Origin: Psychrosphaera ytuae
GTDB taxonomy: Bacteria; Pseudomonadota; Gammaproteobacteria; Enterobacterales; Alteromonadaceae
DNA: 64,000 bases
Assembly: GCF_017638545.1 (NCBI RefSeq)
Contig: NZ_CP072110.1
Coordinates: 1,364,001 to 1,428,000, forward strand
Direction: 5' to 3'
In this document: positions 52,857 through 61,328 of the stretch, piece after piece
How the letters are laid out: each line of letters begins with the position of its first letter
Position numbering within the stretch: position 1 is the stretch's first letter
The notes under the pieces: generated by a model
The model's database searches: none
The model's input: the letters and a program-made list of their open reading frames with translations, nothing else
Told to the model about the DNA's origin: nothing
Made by a program: the position numbers and the translations under genes

Positions 52857-54725
52857 TCAATCCACGTCTTTCATCGAAGATTTACTCTTTTTAAGCCGCC
52901 CTGGTCGTTCCCATGCGTGTTCGTCGACCTCATGCTCCCAGTATTGATCTTCTTCTAGAGTTTGTTTAATAAACTCACGAGTTTTGAGCGAGTGATTAAT
53001 AAAGACTTTTTCGTCATTTTCCATGGTGGCTAATTGCTCAACCATTTCATCATCGTGTCGTTTAAATAAGCGACTTGCACGCCAGGCACTGTTGTGTCGC
53101 CAGCCAAGCTGTTGCATTACTTTTGCGCCGAGCTCAAGGCCACCTGCTAAGGTTTCGCGTTCGACGTCCACAACTCCAGCTTTTAATAACTCGGTCGCGT
53201 GAGGTCGATTGATTGCTCGGGCCAGAATTTTCACGTGTGGAAAATGCTTCTGGATAGAACTTATGATCCTCAAGCTGCGCTCGGGCTCGTCAACTGCGAC
53301 AACAATAACATCGGCGTGTTCTGCCCCCGCAGCATGCAATAACTCATGGCGTTCACCTTCACCAAAATACACTTTGTAACCAAACTTTCTGACCATATCG
53401 ATTTGGCTCGAGTCGTGATCTAAAATTGTCGCGCTTATTTTATTGGCGGCAAGTAATCGACCTACAGCCTGACCAAATCGTCCAAAGCCAATGATGATTA
53501 CTTTATTGTCTTCTGAGATAGGGTCCGACTCTGGTGCCTCTTTTCTTTGCCCAAATCTCGGTTGAATCAAACGGTCGTTTAAGATCAAAAACAATGGTGT
53601 TAACAGCATAGACAAAGCAACGACCAGGGTTAATTGCGAGACGATAGACTGGGGTAATAAATTTACAGTCAAGGCAAACGCAAATAATACAAACGCAAAT
53701 TCGCCCGCTTGCGATAACACAAACGAAAAGGTATATCGGTCAGCTTTATCCATCGTTGAAAGGCGTCCGACAAATTGCAGAATAAAGAATTTTAAAATCA
53801 TTAGCCCTAAAGTAAGAAATACAATCAGACTCGGGTTTTCTGCAAAAATAGAAAAATCGATACTCGCCCCTACCGAAATAAAGAAAAGACCAAGTAACAA
53901 TCCTTTAAACGGTTCTATATTGCTTTCTAACTCGTGGCGATAATCGCTTTCTGCTAATACCACACCAGCTAAGAACGTGCCTAATGCCGGCGATAAACCG
54001 ATAGATTGCATTGCTAGGGCTACAGCAATAACCAGTAATAACGCGGTAGCGGTAAAAATTTCACGGATCTGTGACTGGGCAATAAAGCTAAAAATTGGGT
54101 TCATCAAATAGCGACCACCAAAAATAATAGCCCCTATCAATAGCGCCGCTACCATGCCTTTTTTCCAACCGTGCAACTCACCTGAGTGCGCCGCCATGCT
54201 AGCTACGTCGCTAGTTGCCAATAACGGTAAAATGGCCAAAATAGGGATGACAGCAATGTCTTGGAACAACAGGACAGCAAACGAACTCTGCCCTGCCGTT
54301 GATTTCATTTGGTTTTTTTCTTGTAAGCTTTGCAATGCAATGGCCGTTGAGCTCAGCGCTAAAATCATACCTATCGCAACGGCTTGCTGCCACTGCAGGC
54401 CAAAACCAAGGCCGACTGCCGTTATCACTAGCGTTGATAAAAAAACCTGTAAACCACCGCTGCCAATGATCGGCACTCGCATTCGGTATAAAAGGCTGGG
54501 TTTTAATTCAAGGCCGATTAAGAACAACATGAGTACGACGCCAAACTCAGCAAAGTGCATCACATCTTTGGTGTCACTTACAAATGACAATACATAAGGG
54601 CCAATGATTACCCCTGCAACTAAATAGCCCAATACCGAGCCAAGCCCTAGCCTTTTTGCAATAGGCACAGATACCACCGCAGCGAGTAAATACATTACCG
54701 CATCTGAGAGAAGATTGTGTTCCAT
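52857..54725 (-). CDS. kefB: Glutathione-gated K+/H+ antiporter KefB-type
   Basis: A 622-residue CPA2-family potassium efflux system that acidifies the cell on electrophile stress; glutathione keeps it shut and glutathione adducts open it. Twelve or so N-terminal helices (about 1-375; GVVLMLFLIGLELKP, LALSSTAIALQSL) are followed by a KTN/RCK domain with the nucleotide motif IIGFGRFGQAVG. The start at 54725 gives MEHNLLSD. It overlaps the kefG stop by one base (TAATG), so the two are coupled. The C-terminal tail has HEVDEHAWERPGR and a basic end. gshA, elsewhere in the window, makes its ligand precursor. Confidence 0.93.
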   Translation of the reverse strand: MEHNLLSDAVMYLLAAVVSVPIAKRLGLGSVLGYLVAGVIIGPYVLSFVSDTKDVMHFAEFGVVLMLFLIGLELKPSLLYRMRVPIIGSGGLQVFLSTLVITAVGLGFGLQWQQAVAIGMILALSSTAIALQSLQEKNQMKSTAGQSSFAVLLFQDIAVIPILAILPLLATSDVASMAAHSGELHGWKKGMVAALLIGAIIFGGRYLMNPIFSFIAQSQIREIFTATALLLVIAVALAMQSIGLSPALGTFLAGVVLAESDYRHELESNIEPFKGLLLGLFFISVGASIDFSIFAENPSLIVFLTLGLMILKFFILQFVGRLSTMDKADRYTFSFVLSQAGEFAFVLFAFALTVNLLPQSIVSQLTLVVALSMLLTPLFLILNDRLIQPRFGQRKEAPESDPISEDNKVIIIGFGRFGQAVGRLLAANKISATILDHDSSQIDMVRKFGYKVYFGEGERHELLHAAGAEHADVIVVAVDEPERSLRIISSIQKHFPHVKILARAINRPHATELLKAGVVDVERETLAGGLELGAKVMQQLGWRHNSAWRASRLFKRHDDEMVEQLATMENDEKVFINHSLKTREFIKQTLEEDQYWEHEVDEHAWERPGRLKKSKSSMKDVD

Positions 54726-55318
54726 TACTCTTGTCCCTCCGCTAGCGTGTCCCATTCCTTATCTTTAACAGATAATAACTTCCCTTCACTTAAGTCTTGA
54801 AGTGTTTGAATATAGTCTGCTGTCACCTGTTCAAGCCGAGGCTTATCTGCAAACAGCTTGCGGCTACCATGAATAATAAACGGCGATAAGTAGTTCATTT
54901 GGCACAGGTGTGCCGTCTGGTCATAAGGTGCGAGTAGCTGCGTCATAGTAAATCGATTGTGGCCCGTCTCGCAGTAGGCCCTTTGACCACCACCAGTACT
55001 GATCACCGACAACCAGTTTTTGCCTTTTAGTGCATCGCCATTTGGACCGTACGCATAGTTGTATTGCAATACCAAATCAAACCATTCTTTTAGTAACGAC
55101 GGGCAGCTGTACCAATAAAACGGGTGCTGAAAAACCACGTTATCGAACTGAGCTAAACGTCTTTGCTCTGCTTCAATATCAATGACCCCATCAGGGTACT
55201 CGTCGTAAAGGTCGTGCACAGTGACAAAATCCAAACGCGATGCACGCTGAATAAGATGACGATTGATTTTGGATTGCTCTAAATTAGGGTGAGCAAGTAT
55301 GAGTAAAACGCTTTGCAT
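54725..55318 (-). CDS. kefG: KefG-type NAD(P)H oxidoreductase, ancillary subunit of KefB
   Basis: A 197-residue flavodoxin-like quinone-reductase-fold protein needed for full activity of KefB. Family marks: ILAHPNLEQSKINRHLI, VTVHDLYDEYPDGVIDI, VFQHPFYWYSCPSLLKEWFD and VISTGGGQRAYC. They align closely with E. coli KefG. It is the first gene of a two-gene operon, with the kefB start in its stop codon. It diverges from the LON-domain gene across about 140 bases. Confidence 0.93.
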   Translation of the reverse strand: MQSVLLILAHPNLEQSKINRHLIQRASRLDFVTVHDLYDEYPDGVIDIEAEQRRLAQFDNVVFQHPFYWYSCPSLLKEWFDLVLQYNYAYGPNGDALKGKNWLSVISTGGGQRAYCETGHNRFTMTQLLAPYDQTAHLCQMNYLSPFIIHGSRKLFADKPRLEQVTADYIQTLQDLSEGKLLSVKDKEWDTLAEGQE

Positions 55319-55401
55319 AGTTAAGATTTTTATTTCCTTTTAATGACTTATTAATACTTTAGTTGGTATCCGTAATATATGGCATCTTTTTTAACAATCA
55401 A

Positions 55402-55429
55402 TGATCGGGCGCCGCCTACATCTCGTAAA
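55402..55429 (+). promoter_or_regulatory. ECF (RpoE/ChrR-type) promoter of the LON-domain gene
   Basis: TGATCG (55402-55407) and CGTAAA (55424-55429) are 16 bases apart. The same pattern, TGATC(C/G)-N16-CGT, lies before the ECF sigma gene and before the photolyase operon. It fits the TGATCC/CGTA-type promoters known for ChrR-linked ECF sigma factors. Confidence 0.65.
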
Positions 55430-55458
55430 TGTGATCATCGAATTATAGAGAGATGTAT

Positions 55459-56037
55459 ATGAAGTTAGCGTTGTTTCCACTGCCTATTTTTTTATTGCCT
55501 AAAGGCCGAACACGACTTCGTGTGTTCGAGCCTAGATATAAAAGGCTAGTAAAAGAGTCCGCTGGCGACACAGGCTTTGTGATATTACCGTATGAAAATT
55601 TGCCCAACCTAGACGATCCGATTTGTCGCTGGGGCAGTCACGTGCAAATCGTTGATTTTGAGACCGGTAATGACGGTCTGTTGCACATTGACGTTGAGTG
55701 TATCGGCATGGTTGAGGTCGCAGATTTCGAAATCGAGCACGACGAGCTCAAACGTGGTACCTGTGCGCCTGTCGACCACTGGCCTTCAAATACCATTGAT
55801 CCGGAGTTCGCAGTCTCTGACGATGCGCAACGATTAGCCGATAATCTTGCAGTGTTGTTTGACCACAATCCTGAACTGAGTGAAATGTACCCTACCACTA
55901 TGTTTGATTCTAAAGTTTGGGTGTGTCGACGCTGGCTTGAGTTACTTCCGTTAAAACGCACAGAACAAAACGTCTTTGCCCAACCCAACTCGTTTCGACG
56001 TGCTTTTCAATTTTTAAGTTCTATTGTTTTTGAATAA
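55459..56037 (+). CDS. LON substrate-binding-domain protein
   Basis: About 192 residues with only the N-terminal substrate-binding (LON, PF02190) domain of Lon protease, recognised by LALFPLPIFLLPKGRTRLRV and IFEPRYKRLV-like text at the start. There is no ATPase or protease part, so it cannot degrade protein itself; its role is unknown. ATG 55459 is preferred over the ATG two codons earlier because AGAGAG then sits at usable spacing. It carries an ECF-type promoter and precedes the sigma factor gene by about 90 bases, so it is likely part of that regulon. Confidence 0.85.
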   Translation: MKLALFPLPIFLLPKGRTRLRVFEPRYKRLVKESAGDTGFVILPYENLPNLDDPICRWGSHVQIVDFETGNDGLLHIDVECIGMVEVADFEIEHDELKRGTCAPVDHWPSNTIDPEFAVSDDAQRLADNLAVLFDHNPELSEMYPTTMFDSKVWVCRRWLELLPLKRTEQNVFAQPNSFRRAFQFLSSIVFE

Positions 56038-56071
56038 AAGATACAGTGGCTAAATATTTTTCACACTTAAG

Positions 56072-56099
56072 TGATCCGATGTGAGTATCTGAGCGTTAT
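56072..56099 (+). promoter_or_regulatory. ECF (RpoE/ChrR-type) autoregulatory promoter
   Basis: TGATCC (56072-56077) and CGTTAT (56094-56099), 16 bases apart, end 29 bases before the sigma factor start codon. Identical layout to the two other ECF-type promoters in this region, which indicates that the sigma factor activates its own gene. Confidence 0.7.
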
Positions 56100-56128
56100 C
56101 CTCTTTAAGTACGCGAAAGAGGTATGAC

Positions 56129-56770
56129 ATGAATCAACAGCACACTCTGAGTCAAAATTCTCATCGGGACACGTCAACGATTAAGTCGAGACGGATGAAA
56201 AGCCAAAACGAAGACAAGGCACCCGCAGAATTAAGTGACTATCTGATGGCTGTCGCAGCCGACAGAGACAAGCAGGCTTTTGCCAAATTGTTTGCGTGGT
56301 TTGCGCCGAAAATCAAACGTATAGCAGCTCAAAAACTTAATAATGACGCTGCCGGTTTTGATATCACGCAAGAAACAATGACGAGAGTTTGGCGAAAAGC
56401 GCATTTGTTCTCGCCTGAGAAAGGTGCAGCGACGACTTGGGTATATACAGTGATGCGTAACGTCATCTTCGATGCGATGCGAAAGAACAAAACGCAACAA
56501 GCAGAATCTCTGAGCGATGACATCTGGCCAATTGAAGACCAAATTTCAGAAGAAATTCCGTTTCAGGACCACTTAATGAGTAGACAGCTGTCCGAACTCG
56601 TTAAGAAACTTCCGCCAAATCAACAAGAAGCGTTGACGGCGGTATATTTTAAACAATTAACACACGAAGAGTTAGCAAAACAATTGAATATCCCCGTGGG
56701 CACCGTTAAGTCTCGTATTCGATTGGCAGTAACAAAGTTAAAACAGCAGTTGGGAGCCGATAATGATTAA
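56129..56770 (+). CDS. ECF sigma factor (ChrR-linked, RpoE type)
   Basis: A 213-residue group IV sigma factor. Region 2 (about 45-120) shows FAKLFAWFAPKIKRIA and DITQETMTRVWRKAHLF; region 4 (about 155-210) shows LPPNQQEALTAVYFKQLTHEELAKQL and a helix-turn-helix with VGTVKSRIRLAV. A polar about 35-residue extension precedes region 2. GAGG sits 6 bases before the ATG. It overlaps the ChrR-type anti-sigma gene by 8 bases. In Rhodobacter sphaeroides the equivalent pair responds to singlet oxygen. The photolyase and fatty-acid genes downstream fit that role. Confidence 0.94.
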   Translation: MNQQHTLSQNSHRDTSTIKSRRMKSQNEDKAPAELSDYLMAVAADRDKQAFAKLFAWFAPKIKRIAAQKLNNDAAGFDITQETMTRVWRKAHLFSPEKGAATTWVYTVMRNVIFDAMRKNKTQQAESLSDDIWPIEDQISEEIPFQDHLMSRQLSELVKKLPPNQQEALTAVYFKQLTHEELAKQLNIPVGTVKSRIRLAVTKLKQQLGADND

Positions 56771-57455
56771 ACACCATCCAAGCCTGAATTTACTAGCCGG
56801 GTTTGTAGCGGGCGATTTACCCGCGTCTGTGGCTATCGGCGTATCAATCCACTCGCAAATGTGCGAGCAATGTCGAGACAAAATTGCAGAGTTGACTCAA
56901 CGATTGGCAATCCAAGAGTTCGCAGAAATGGAGTCAAGCTCGTTTGACGACGGTATAGAAGACAATATTATTACGAGTGACATGGCGAGCATGGATTTTG
57001 GAAACATGATCGATGCGATAACTGCCGACGATGAAATATCCGAGCAGGCAGTCTCGAAGAGCGCCTTGATCCGGATTAAAGATAAAAATTACGAGCTTCC
57101 AAAAGCGCTCAACAACGTGCGAATGTCCAACTGGCTGAACCTCGGAAAACTATCGAGAAGTAGTCTTAACTTAGACGAAGGTCCATTGCACAGTCATTTA
57201 TTACACATAGATGCTGGTGGAGAGGTCCCGACTCATACACACAAAGGTTTTGAGATTACGCTTTTGTTAGATGGTAGTTTTGAAGACGAAATGGGTACCT
57301 ATGTAGCTGGCGACTTCATCGAGTTAGATGGCGCGCACAATCACAAGCCCAAAACCATCGAAGGTTGCTTGTGTTACACAGTCGCCGATGACGCTCTGCA
57401 GTTTACCGAAGGCTTCCATAAGCTGTTTAACCCGATTGGTAGTTTGCTGTACTAA
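56763..57455 (+). CDS. ChrR-type zinc anti-sigma factor with cupin domain
   Basis: A 230-residue anti-sigma factor. The N-terminal zinc site is visible as His5, His30, Cys34 and Cys37 (HSQMCEQC), almost the same positions as in R. sphaeroides ChrR. The C-terminal cupin (about 115-225) has the metal residues His158, His160 and Glu164 in HTHKGFE and a further His near 192-194. It should hold the sigma factor inactive and release it on singlet oxygen or peroxide stress. Coupled to the sigma gene by overlap and followed by a strong terminator, which separates the pair from the photolyase operon. Confidence 0.94.
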   Translation: MIKHHPSLNLLAGFVAGDLPASVAIGVSIHSQMCEQCRDKIAELTQRLAIQEFAEMESSSFDDGIEDNIITSDMASMDFGNMIDAITADDEISEQAVSKSALIRIKDKNYELPKALNNVRMSNWLNLGKLSRSSLNLDEGPLHSHLLHIDAGGEVPTHTHKGFEITLLLDGSFEDEMGTYVAGDFIELDGAHNHKPKTIEGCLCYTVADDALQFTEGFHKLFNPIGSLLY

Positions 57456-57504
57456 CGAGACAGTGACTATCCCCCTCTCCCAAAGCCCACTACTTTGGGT
57501 CTCC

Positions 57505-57538
57505 AGCCACAGTAACCTCTTTACTGTGGCTTTTTTTT
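57505..57538 (+). terminator. Intrinsic terminator of the sigma/anti-sigma operon
   Basis: AGCCACAGTAA (57505-57515) pairs with TTACTGTGGCT (57521-57531), followed by a run of T to 57538. A second stem, CCCAAAG (57479-57485) with CTTTGGG (57493-57499), lies just upstream. Confidence 0.92.
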
Positions 57539-57581
57539 GACTGCGACTCTGGTGCAAAATTAATCAATCAAATCAGTGTGT

Positions 57582-57609
57582 TGATCCCGTGCATATTTCT
57601 TAGCGTACG
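57582..57609 (+). promoter_or_regulatory. ECF (RpoE/ChrR-type) promoter of the photolyase operon
   Basis: TGATCC (57582-57587) and CGTACG (57604-57609) are 16 bases apart and lie 45 bases before the first gene of the operon. It is the third copy of the shared pattern and probably drives all seven downstream genes. Confidence 0.7.
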
Positions 57610-57653
57610 CTATTCTAATAGACATCCAGTGCGTTAATTTTTTAGGAAAATCA

Positions 57654-58604
57654 ATGTCCATCATAATAGGTTTAAGTGCTTGTTTAGCGGGCCAAGAGGT
57701 TAGATTTGATAAAAGTCACAAAAAGTCGAACTTCGTTATGAACGAACTCGCCCGTCATGTCGAATTTAAAACCTTTTGTCCAGAGGTCGCTATCGGTTTA
57801 CCTATCCCAAGACCAACGATTCGACAAGTTATAGACAATGGCGTCATTAAAGTATGCCGACCAGATGGCTCAGGAGATGTAACCGAAGCGCTTGCTGAGT
57901 ATGGCCAAAAAGTTGCCAAAGCGTCTGGTGACTTAAGTGGGTTTATTTTTACCGCTAAAAGCCCAAGCTGTGGCATGGAGCGAGTCAAAATTTATCACAT
58001 CGATGAAGATCACAAAGCGACAGGCAGTGAAATGACGGGAGTCGGCATGTTTGCCAAACAAATCATGGAGCACAACCCAGCATTGCCTTGCGAAGAAAAT
58101 GGCCGACTCAATGATCCCAACATTCGCGAAAACTTTGTACAGCGAGTGTTTGCCTATGACGACTGGAAGAAAAACGTCGAAGCCGACCTGACCAAACACA
58201 ATATTTTGCAATTTCATGCAAGACATAAGTACATGCTCCTAAGCCATAGTCAAAAGGATTATAAAGAGCTAGGTAACTTTTTAGGCACAAGTGACTTACC
58301 AACCGAAGAGCTAGCATCACACTACATAGTAAACTTTATGATTGCGTTGAAAAAAATCGCCAGTCGTCGAGCTCATGCAAACACACTAATGCACATCCAA
58401 GGCTATTTCAGTAAGCATATGCAAAAAGAAGAAAAAGCCGAGTTAACCGAACAAATCGAACAGTATCGACAAGGCTTGGTTCCGTTGATGGCCCCTTTGA
58501 CATTGCTCAAACACTACCAGCGCATTCATCCTAATGAATACATCGGCAATCAAAGATACCTTGACCCTTACCCTGCGGATTTGCGCTTGCGATACGGATT
58601 ATAA
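57654..58604 (+). CDS. DUF523 (TudS-like) / DUF1722 (YbgA) fusion protein
   Basis: A 316-residue two-domain protein. The N-terminal DUF523 half (about 1-150) has three conserved cysteines: ISACLAG-like at about 9, FCPEV at about 41 and SPSCG at about 106. Relatives (TudS) use them to hold a [4Fe-4S] cluster for desulphurising thiouracil. The C-terminal DUF1722 half (about 185-305) shows FHARHKYMLLSHSQKDYKELG. The same two-domain protein often sits beside phrB in proteobacteria. Its role in light or oxygen damage is not known; repair or clearance of thiolated bases is a guess. AGGAAA precedes the ATG. Confidence 0.85.
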   Translation: MSIIIGLSACLAGQEVRFDKSHKKSNFVMNELARHVEFKTFCPEVAIGLPIPRPTIRQVIDNGVIKVCRPDGSGDVTEALAEYGQKVAKASGDLSGFIFTAKSPSCGMERVKIYHIDEDHKATGSEMTGVGMFAKQIMEHNPALPCEENGRLNDPNIRENFVQRVFAYDDWKKNVEADLTKHNILQFHARHKYMLLSHSQKDYKELGNFLGTSDLPTEELASHYIVNFMIALKKIASRRAHANTLMHIQGYFSKHMQKEEKAELTEQIEQYRQGLVPLMAPLTLLKHYQRIHPNEYIGNQRYLDPYPADLRLRYGL

Positions 58605-58606
58605 CA

Positions 58607-60037
58607 ATGAATATTATATGGTTTAGAACGGACATTCGACTGGACGATAATCCCGCGCTTGAGGCTGCTATAAAAGACAGTTTAGCCAATAACCGGGCCG
58701 TTAAAGCACTGTTTATTAGCACTCCAGAACAATGGAAAAAGCACGATCGAGCTGCAATTCAAGTGGATTTTCTTGAGCGACATGTCCAACTTGTCGCAGA
58801 CAAACTCACAGCCCACGGGATCGAATTTGAACTAGCTCACTGCAAAGATTTTTCAGAGCAAGTTGAGCTTATCGTAGAGCTCTGCCAACGCGATAACGTT
58901 GTGGGCTTGTACGCTAATGCAGAGTTAGAAATCAACGAAGTAAAAAGAGATGAGCGAGTTCGCGACCAACTCTTGGGAACTGAGTTTTTTACCTTTGAAG
59001 CAGATGTGGTTGCCAGTAAGGGTGAGGTCCGCAACAAACAAGGTGAAATGTACAAAGTCTTTACTCCTTTTAAACGAGAGTGGTTGTCCGTAGTTATCAA
59101 TCAAGGCTTTGCGTTAGCAGATTCAAAACGCGCACTGATTGAATATCAAAGCTCCGATTTAGCCAATGGGGATATAAAGTCCCCAGACATAGTATTTGAG
59201 GCCGACAAAGTGGACTCGAGTGCTTGGCCACTCGTGACAGAGCTTCGCACAGAGTTAGTCCCGGATTTTTATCAAAAAATTGCTCGATACGGCGAAGATA
59301 GAGATATCCCATCTATCAACGGTACCTCTAAGCTATCACCATACCTAGCAATCGGTGCGGTAAGCCCCAAACGCTTAGTATTCCAGCTGATGCATAACGT
59401 GCCTAATATTTTGGACAACCAAAGTGTTGCTGAGTTTGCCTGGTTAAATCAAATTATTTGGCGCGACTTCTATCGGCATCTATTGTTCCACTTCCCAGCG
59501 CTGTGCAAGCACAACAACTTTAACGACAAATATGACCGTTTAGACTGGCCTAACAACCCGTTTTTATTTAAAGCGTGGAAAGAAGGCAAAACCGGTTACC
59601 CTATCGTCGATGCTGCCATGCGACAGCTTGTTCAAACTGGTTGGATGCACAATCGCTTGAGAATGATCGTCGCAAGTTTTTTGACCAAACATCTATTGAT
59701 CGATTGGCGTTTAGGCGAAGCATTTTTTGCTCAGCACTTAATTGATTACGACTTGGCCAACAACAATGGCGGTTGGCAATGGGCTGCGGGCACCGGCTGT
59801 GACGCACAACCTTACTTTCGAATATTTAATCCGATAACCCAAAGCCAAAAATTTGATCCTGAGGGCACTTTTATTCGTAGCTATTTACCTGAATTAAAAA
59901 ACTTTTCGAATAAAGATATTCACTTTCCGCACAAGGTGTTAAAGGCGGAAAAAAGTAATGTTTATTGGCCTGCGATAGTCGAGCACAAAACAGCTCGAGA
60001 AAACGCATTAGATTTTTATAAAAGTAGCGAGAAATAA
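58607..60037 (+). CDS. phrB: Deoxyribodipyrimidine photolyase
   Basis: A 476-residue class I CPD photolyase that uses light and FADH- to split pyrimidine dimers. An N-terminal antenna-binding Rossmann domain (MNIIWFRTDIRLDDNPAL, about 1-130) is followed by a helical FAD domain with LNQIIWRDFYRHLL, GYPIVDAAMRQLVQTGWMHNR and NNNGGWQWAAGTGCDAQPYFR-type motifs, including the tryptophans of the electron-transfer chain. It starts 2 bases behind the TudS/YbgA-like gene and 4 bases before the next gene, a tight operon. Placement behind an ECF-type promoter matches the phr gene of ChrR regulons elsewhere. Confidence 0.96.
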   Translation: MNIIWFRTDIRLDDNPALEAAIKDSLANNRAVKALFISTPEQWKKHDRAAIQVDFLERHVQLVADKLTAHGIEFELAHCKDFSEQVELIVELCQRDNVVGLYANAELEINEVKRDERVRDQLLGTEFFTFEADVVASKGEVRNKQGEMYKVFTPFKREWLSVVINQGFALADSKRALIEYQSSDLANGDIKSPDIVFEADKVDSSAWPLVTELRTELVPDFYQKIARYGEDRDIPSINGTSKLSPYLAIGAVSPKRLVFQLMHNVPNILDNQSVAEFAWLNQIIWRDFYRHLLFHFPALCKHNNFNDKYDRLDWPNNPFLFKAWKEGKTGYPIVDAAMRQLVQTGWMHNRLRMIVASFLTKHLLIDWRLGEAFFAQHLIDYDLANNNGGWQWAAGTGCDAQPYFRIFNPITQSQKFDPEGTFIRSYLPELKNFSNKDIHFPHKVLKAEKSNVYWPAIVEHKTARENALDFYKSSEK

Positions 60038-60041
60038 CAAG

Positions 60042-60509
60042 ATGTCTTCCCCGACGACTTATTCAGCCAGCGACGAGGTCCCTTATCAACCGGACTGGTT
60101 GCGTACCTATGTTAATACCTACAACGAACTTCACGCCGGCAACCTAGATCGATTGGCTGAGATTTATCAAGACAATGTGGTGTTTGTCGACCCCGTTCAT
60201 AAAATCGAAGGCCTTAACCAACTTCAAGACTACTTCAATAACTTATATCTCAACATGAACCAGTGCCAGTTTGTCATCACCAACACTGTCGCTAATGGCC
60301 ATCAAGCCGCAATTTATTGGACAATGACCTTCAGTCACAAAAAAATAAAATCTGGTCAAGATGTCGTCGTAGAAGGGCACAGCCTACTTAAAGAAACCGA
60401 AGGTAAAGTCGTATACCAACGAGACTATTTTGATGTCAGCAGCATGGTTTATGAGCACGTGCCAATTATTGGGTCCATCATTAAAGCGATTAAGAGCCGA
60501 ATTGGCTAA
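60042..60509 (+). CDS. NTF2/SnoaL-like small protein
   Basis: A 155-residue protein of the NTF2-like cone fold, recognised from YVNTYNELHAGNLDRLAEIYQDNVVFVDPVHKIEG and the closing YQRDYFDVSSMVYE. Such proteins bind or convert small hydrophobic molecules. Members with this text recur in phrB-SDR-cfa operons of marine gammaproteobacteria. No catalytic residue can be named safely. It lies 4 bases after phrB and 51 before the SDR gene. Confidence 0.83.
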   Translation: MSSPTTYSASDEVPYQPDWLRTYVNTYNELHAGNLDRLAEIYQDNVVFVDPVHKIEGLNQLQDYFNNLYLNMNQCQFVITNTVANGHQAAIYWTMTFSHKKIKSGQDVVVEGHSLLKETEGKVVYQRDYFDVSSMVYEHVPIIGSIIKAIKSRIG

Positions 60510-60560
60510 CGAGTTACAGCTTAGCAGCCGCCCAACAAGCGATGCACTGAGGAGAACACC

Positions 60561-61295
60561 ATGAGTAAACGAGTATTGATCACAGGCGCAACGTCTGGAA
60601 TTGGTAAAAGTCTAGCCGAGCTCTACGCTGGCAGAGGCCATAGCGTATACGCCTGTGGACGTAACCAAGAAAAGCTCAATGAGTTAGCTCAACACGGTGG
60701 AATTGAAGCGCTTCAATTTGACCAGCTCAATACATCAGAAGTGAAGTCGGTACTGGCAAACTTAGACCCGATTGACATTGCAATTTTAAACGCAGGTGAT
60801 TGTGAATACATAGATGATGCGCTTAACTTTGACGCAGATTTATTCAAACGTGTTATCGATATCAACCTGACATCGGTGGGTAGTCTATTGCAACAGATTT
60901 TACCGCAACTCAATCGCGAAACCGACACCGCACAATTGGTTTTAGTTGGGTCATCGGCCTCCATGGTTCCGTTTACTAGGGCACAAGCATACGGGGCTTC
61001 AAAGGCCGGAATCGCTTATTTAGCAGATTCATTGTACATCGATTTACAGCCTCACAATATCGATGTATCTCTGGTGTTACCTGGGTTTATAAAAACCCCT
61101 TTGACCGATAAAAATGATTTTTCTATGCCGTTTTTGATGACCAGTGACGAAGCCGCAGAACGTATTTACCAAGGTATCGAAAAGCGCCAAAGACATATCG
61201 CTTTTCCCAAGCGACTAATCTGGTCACTCAGAGTCGCTAAATGCTTACCCGCCAAATGGTGGCGAAAAATAATGCTTAACAGTGATCAGAACTAA
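60561..61295 (+). CDS. Short-chain dehydrogenase/reductase
   Basis: A 244-residue classical SDR. NAD(P)-binding TGATSGIG (7-14), the NAG motif (LNAGD, about 77), the catalytic Ser in VGSSAS, and Tyr-x-x-x-Lys in YGASKAG are all present. The substrate is unknown; with a lipid-modifying pair downstream it may act on a fatty acyl or aldehyde compound. A strong GAGGAGA ribosome site precedes the ATG. It ends with a basic tail (KCLPAKWWRKIML) that could associate with the membrane. Confidence 0.9.
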   Translation: MSKRVLITGATSGIGKSLAELYAGRGHSVYACGRNQEKLNELAQHGGIEALQFDQLNTSEVKSVLANLDPIDIAILNAGDCEYIDDALNFDADLFKRVIDINLTSVGSLLQQILPQLNRETDTAQLVLVGSSASMVPFTRAQAYGASKAGIAYLADSLYIDLQPHNIDVSLVLPGFIKTPLTDKNDFSMPFLMTSDEAAERIYQGIEKRQRHIAFPKRLIWSLRVAKCLPAKWWRKIMLNSDQN

Positions 61296-61328
61296 CCCTG
61301 ATTTGGAACGATTTAACTAGGATATAAA

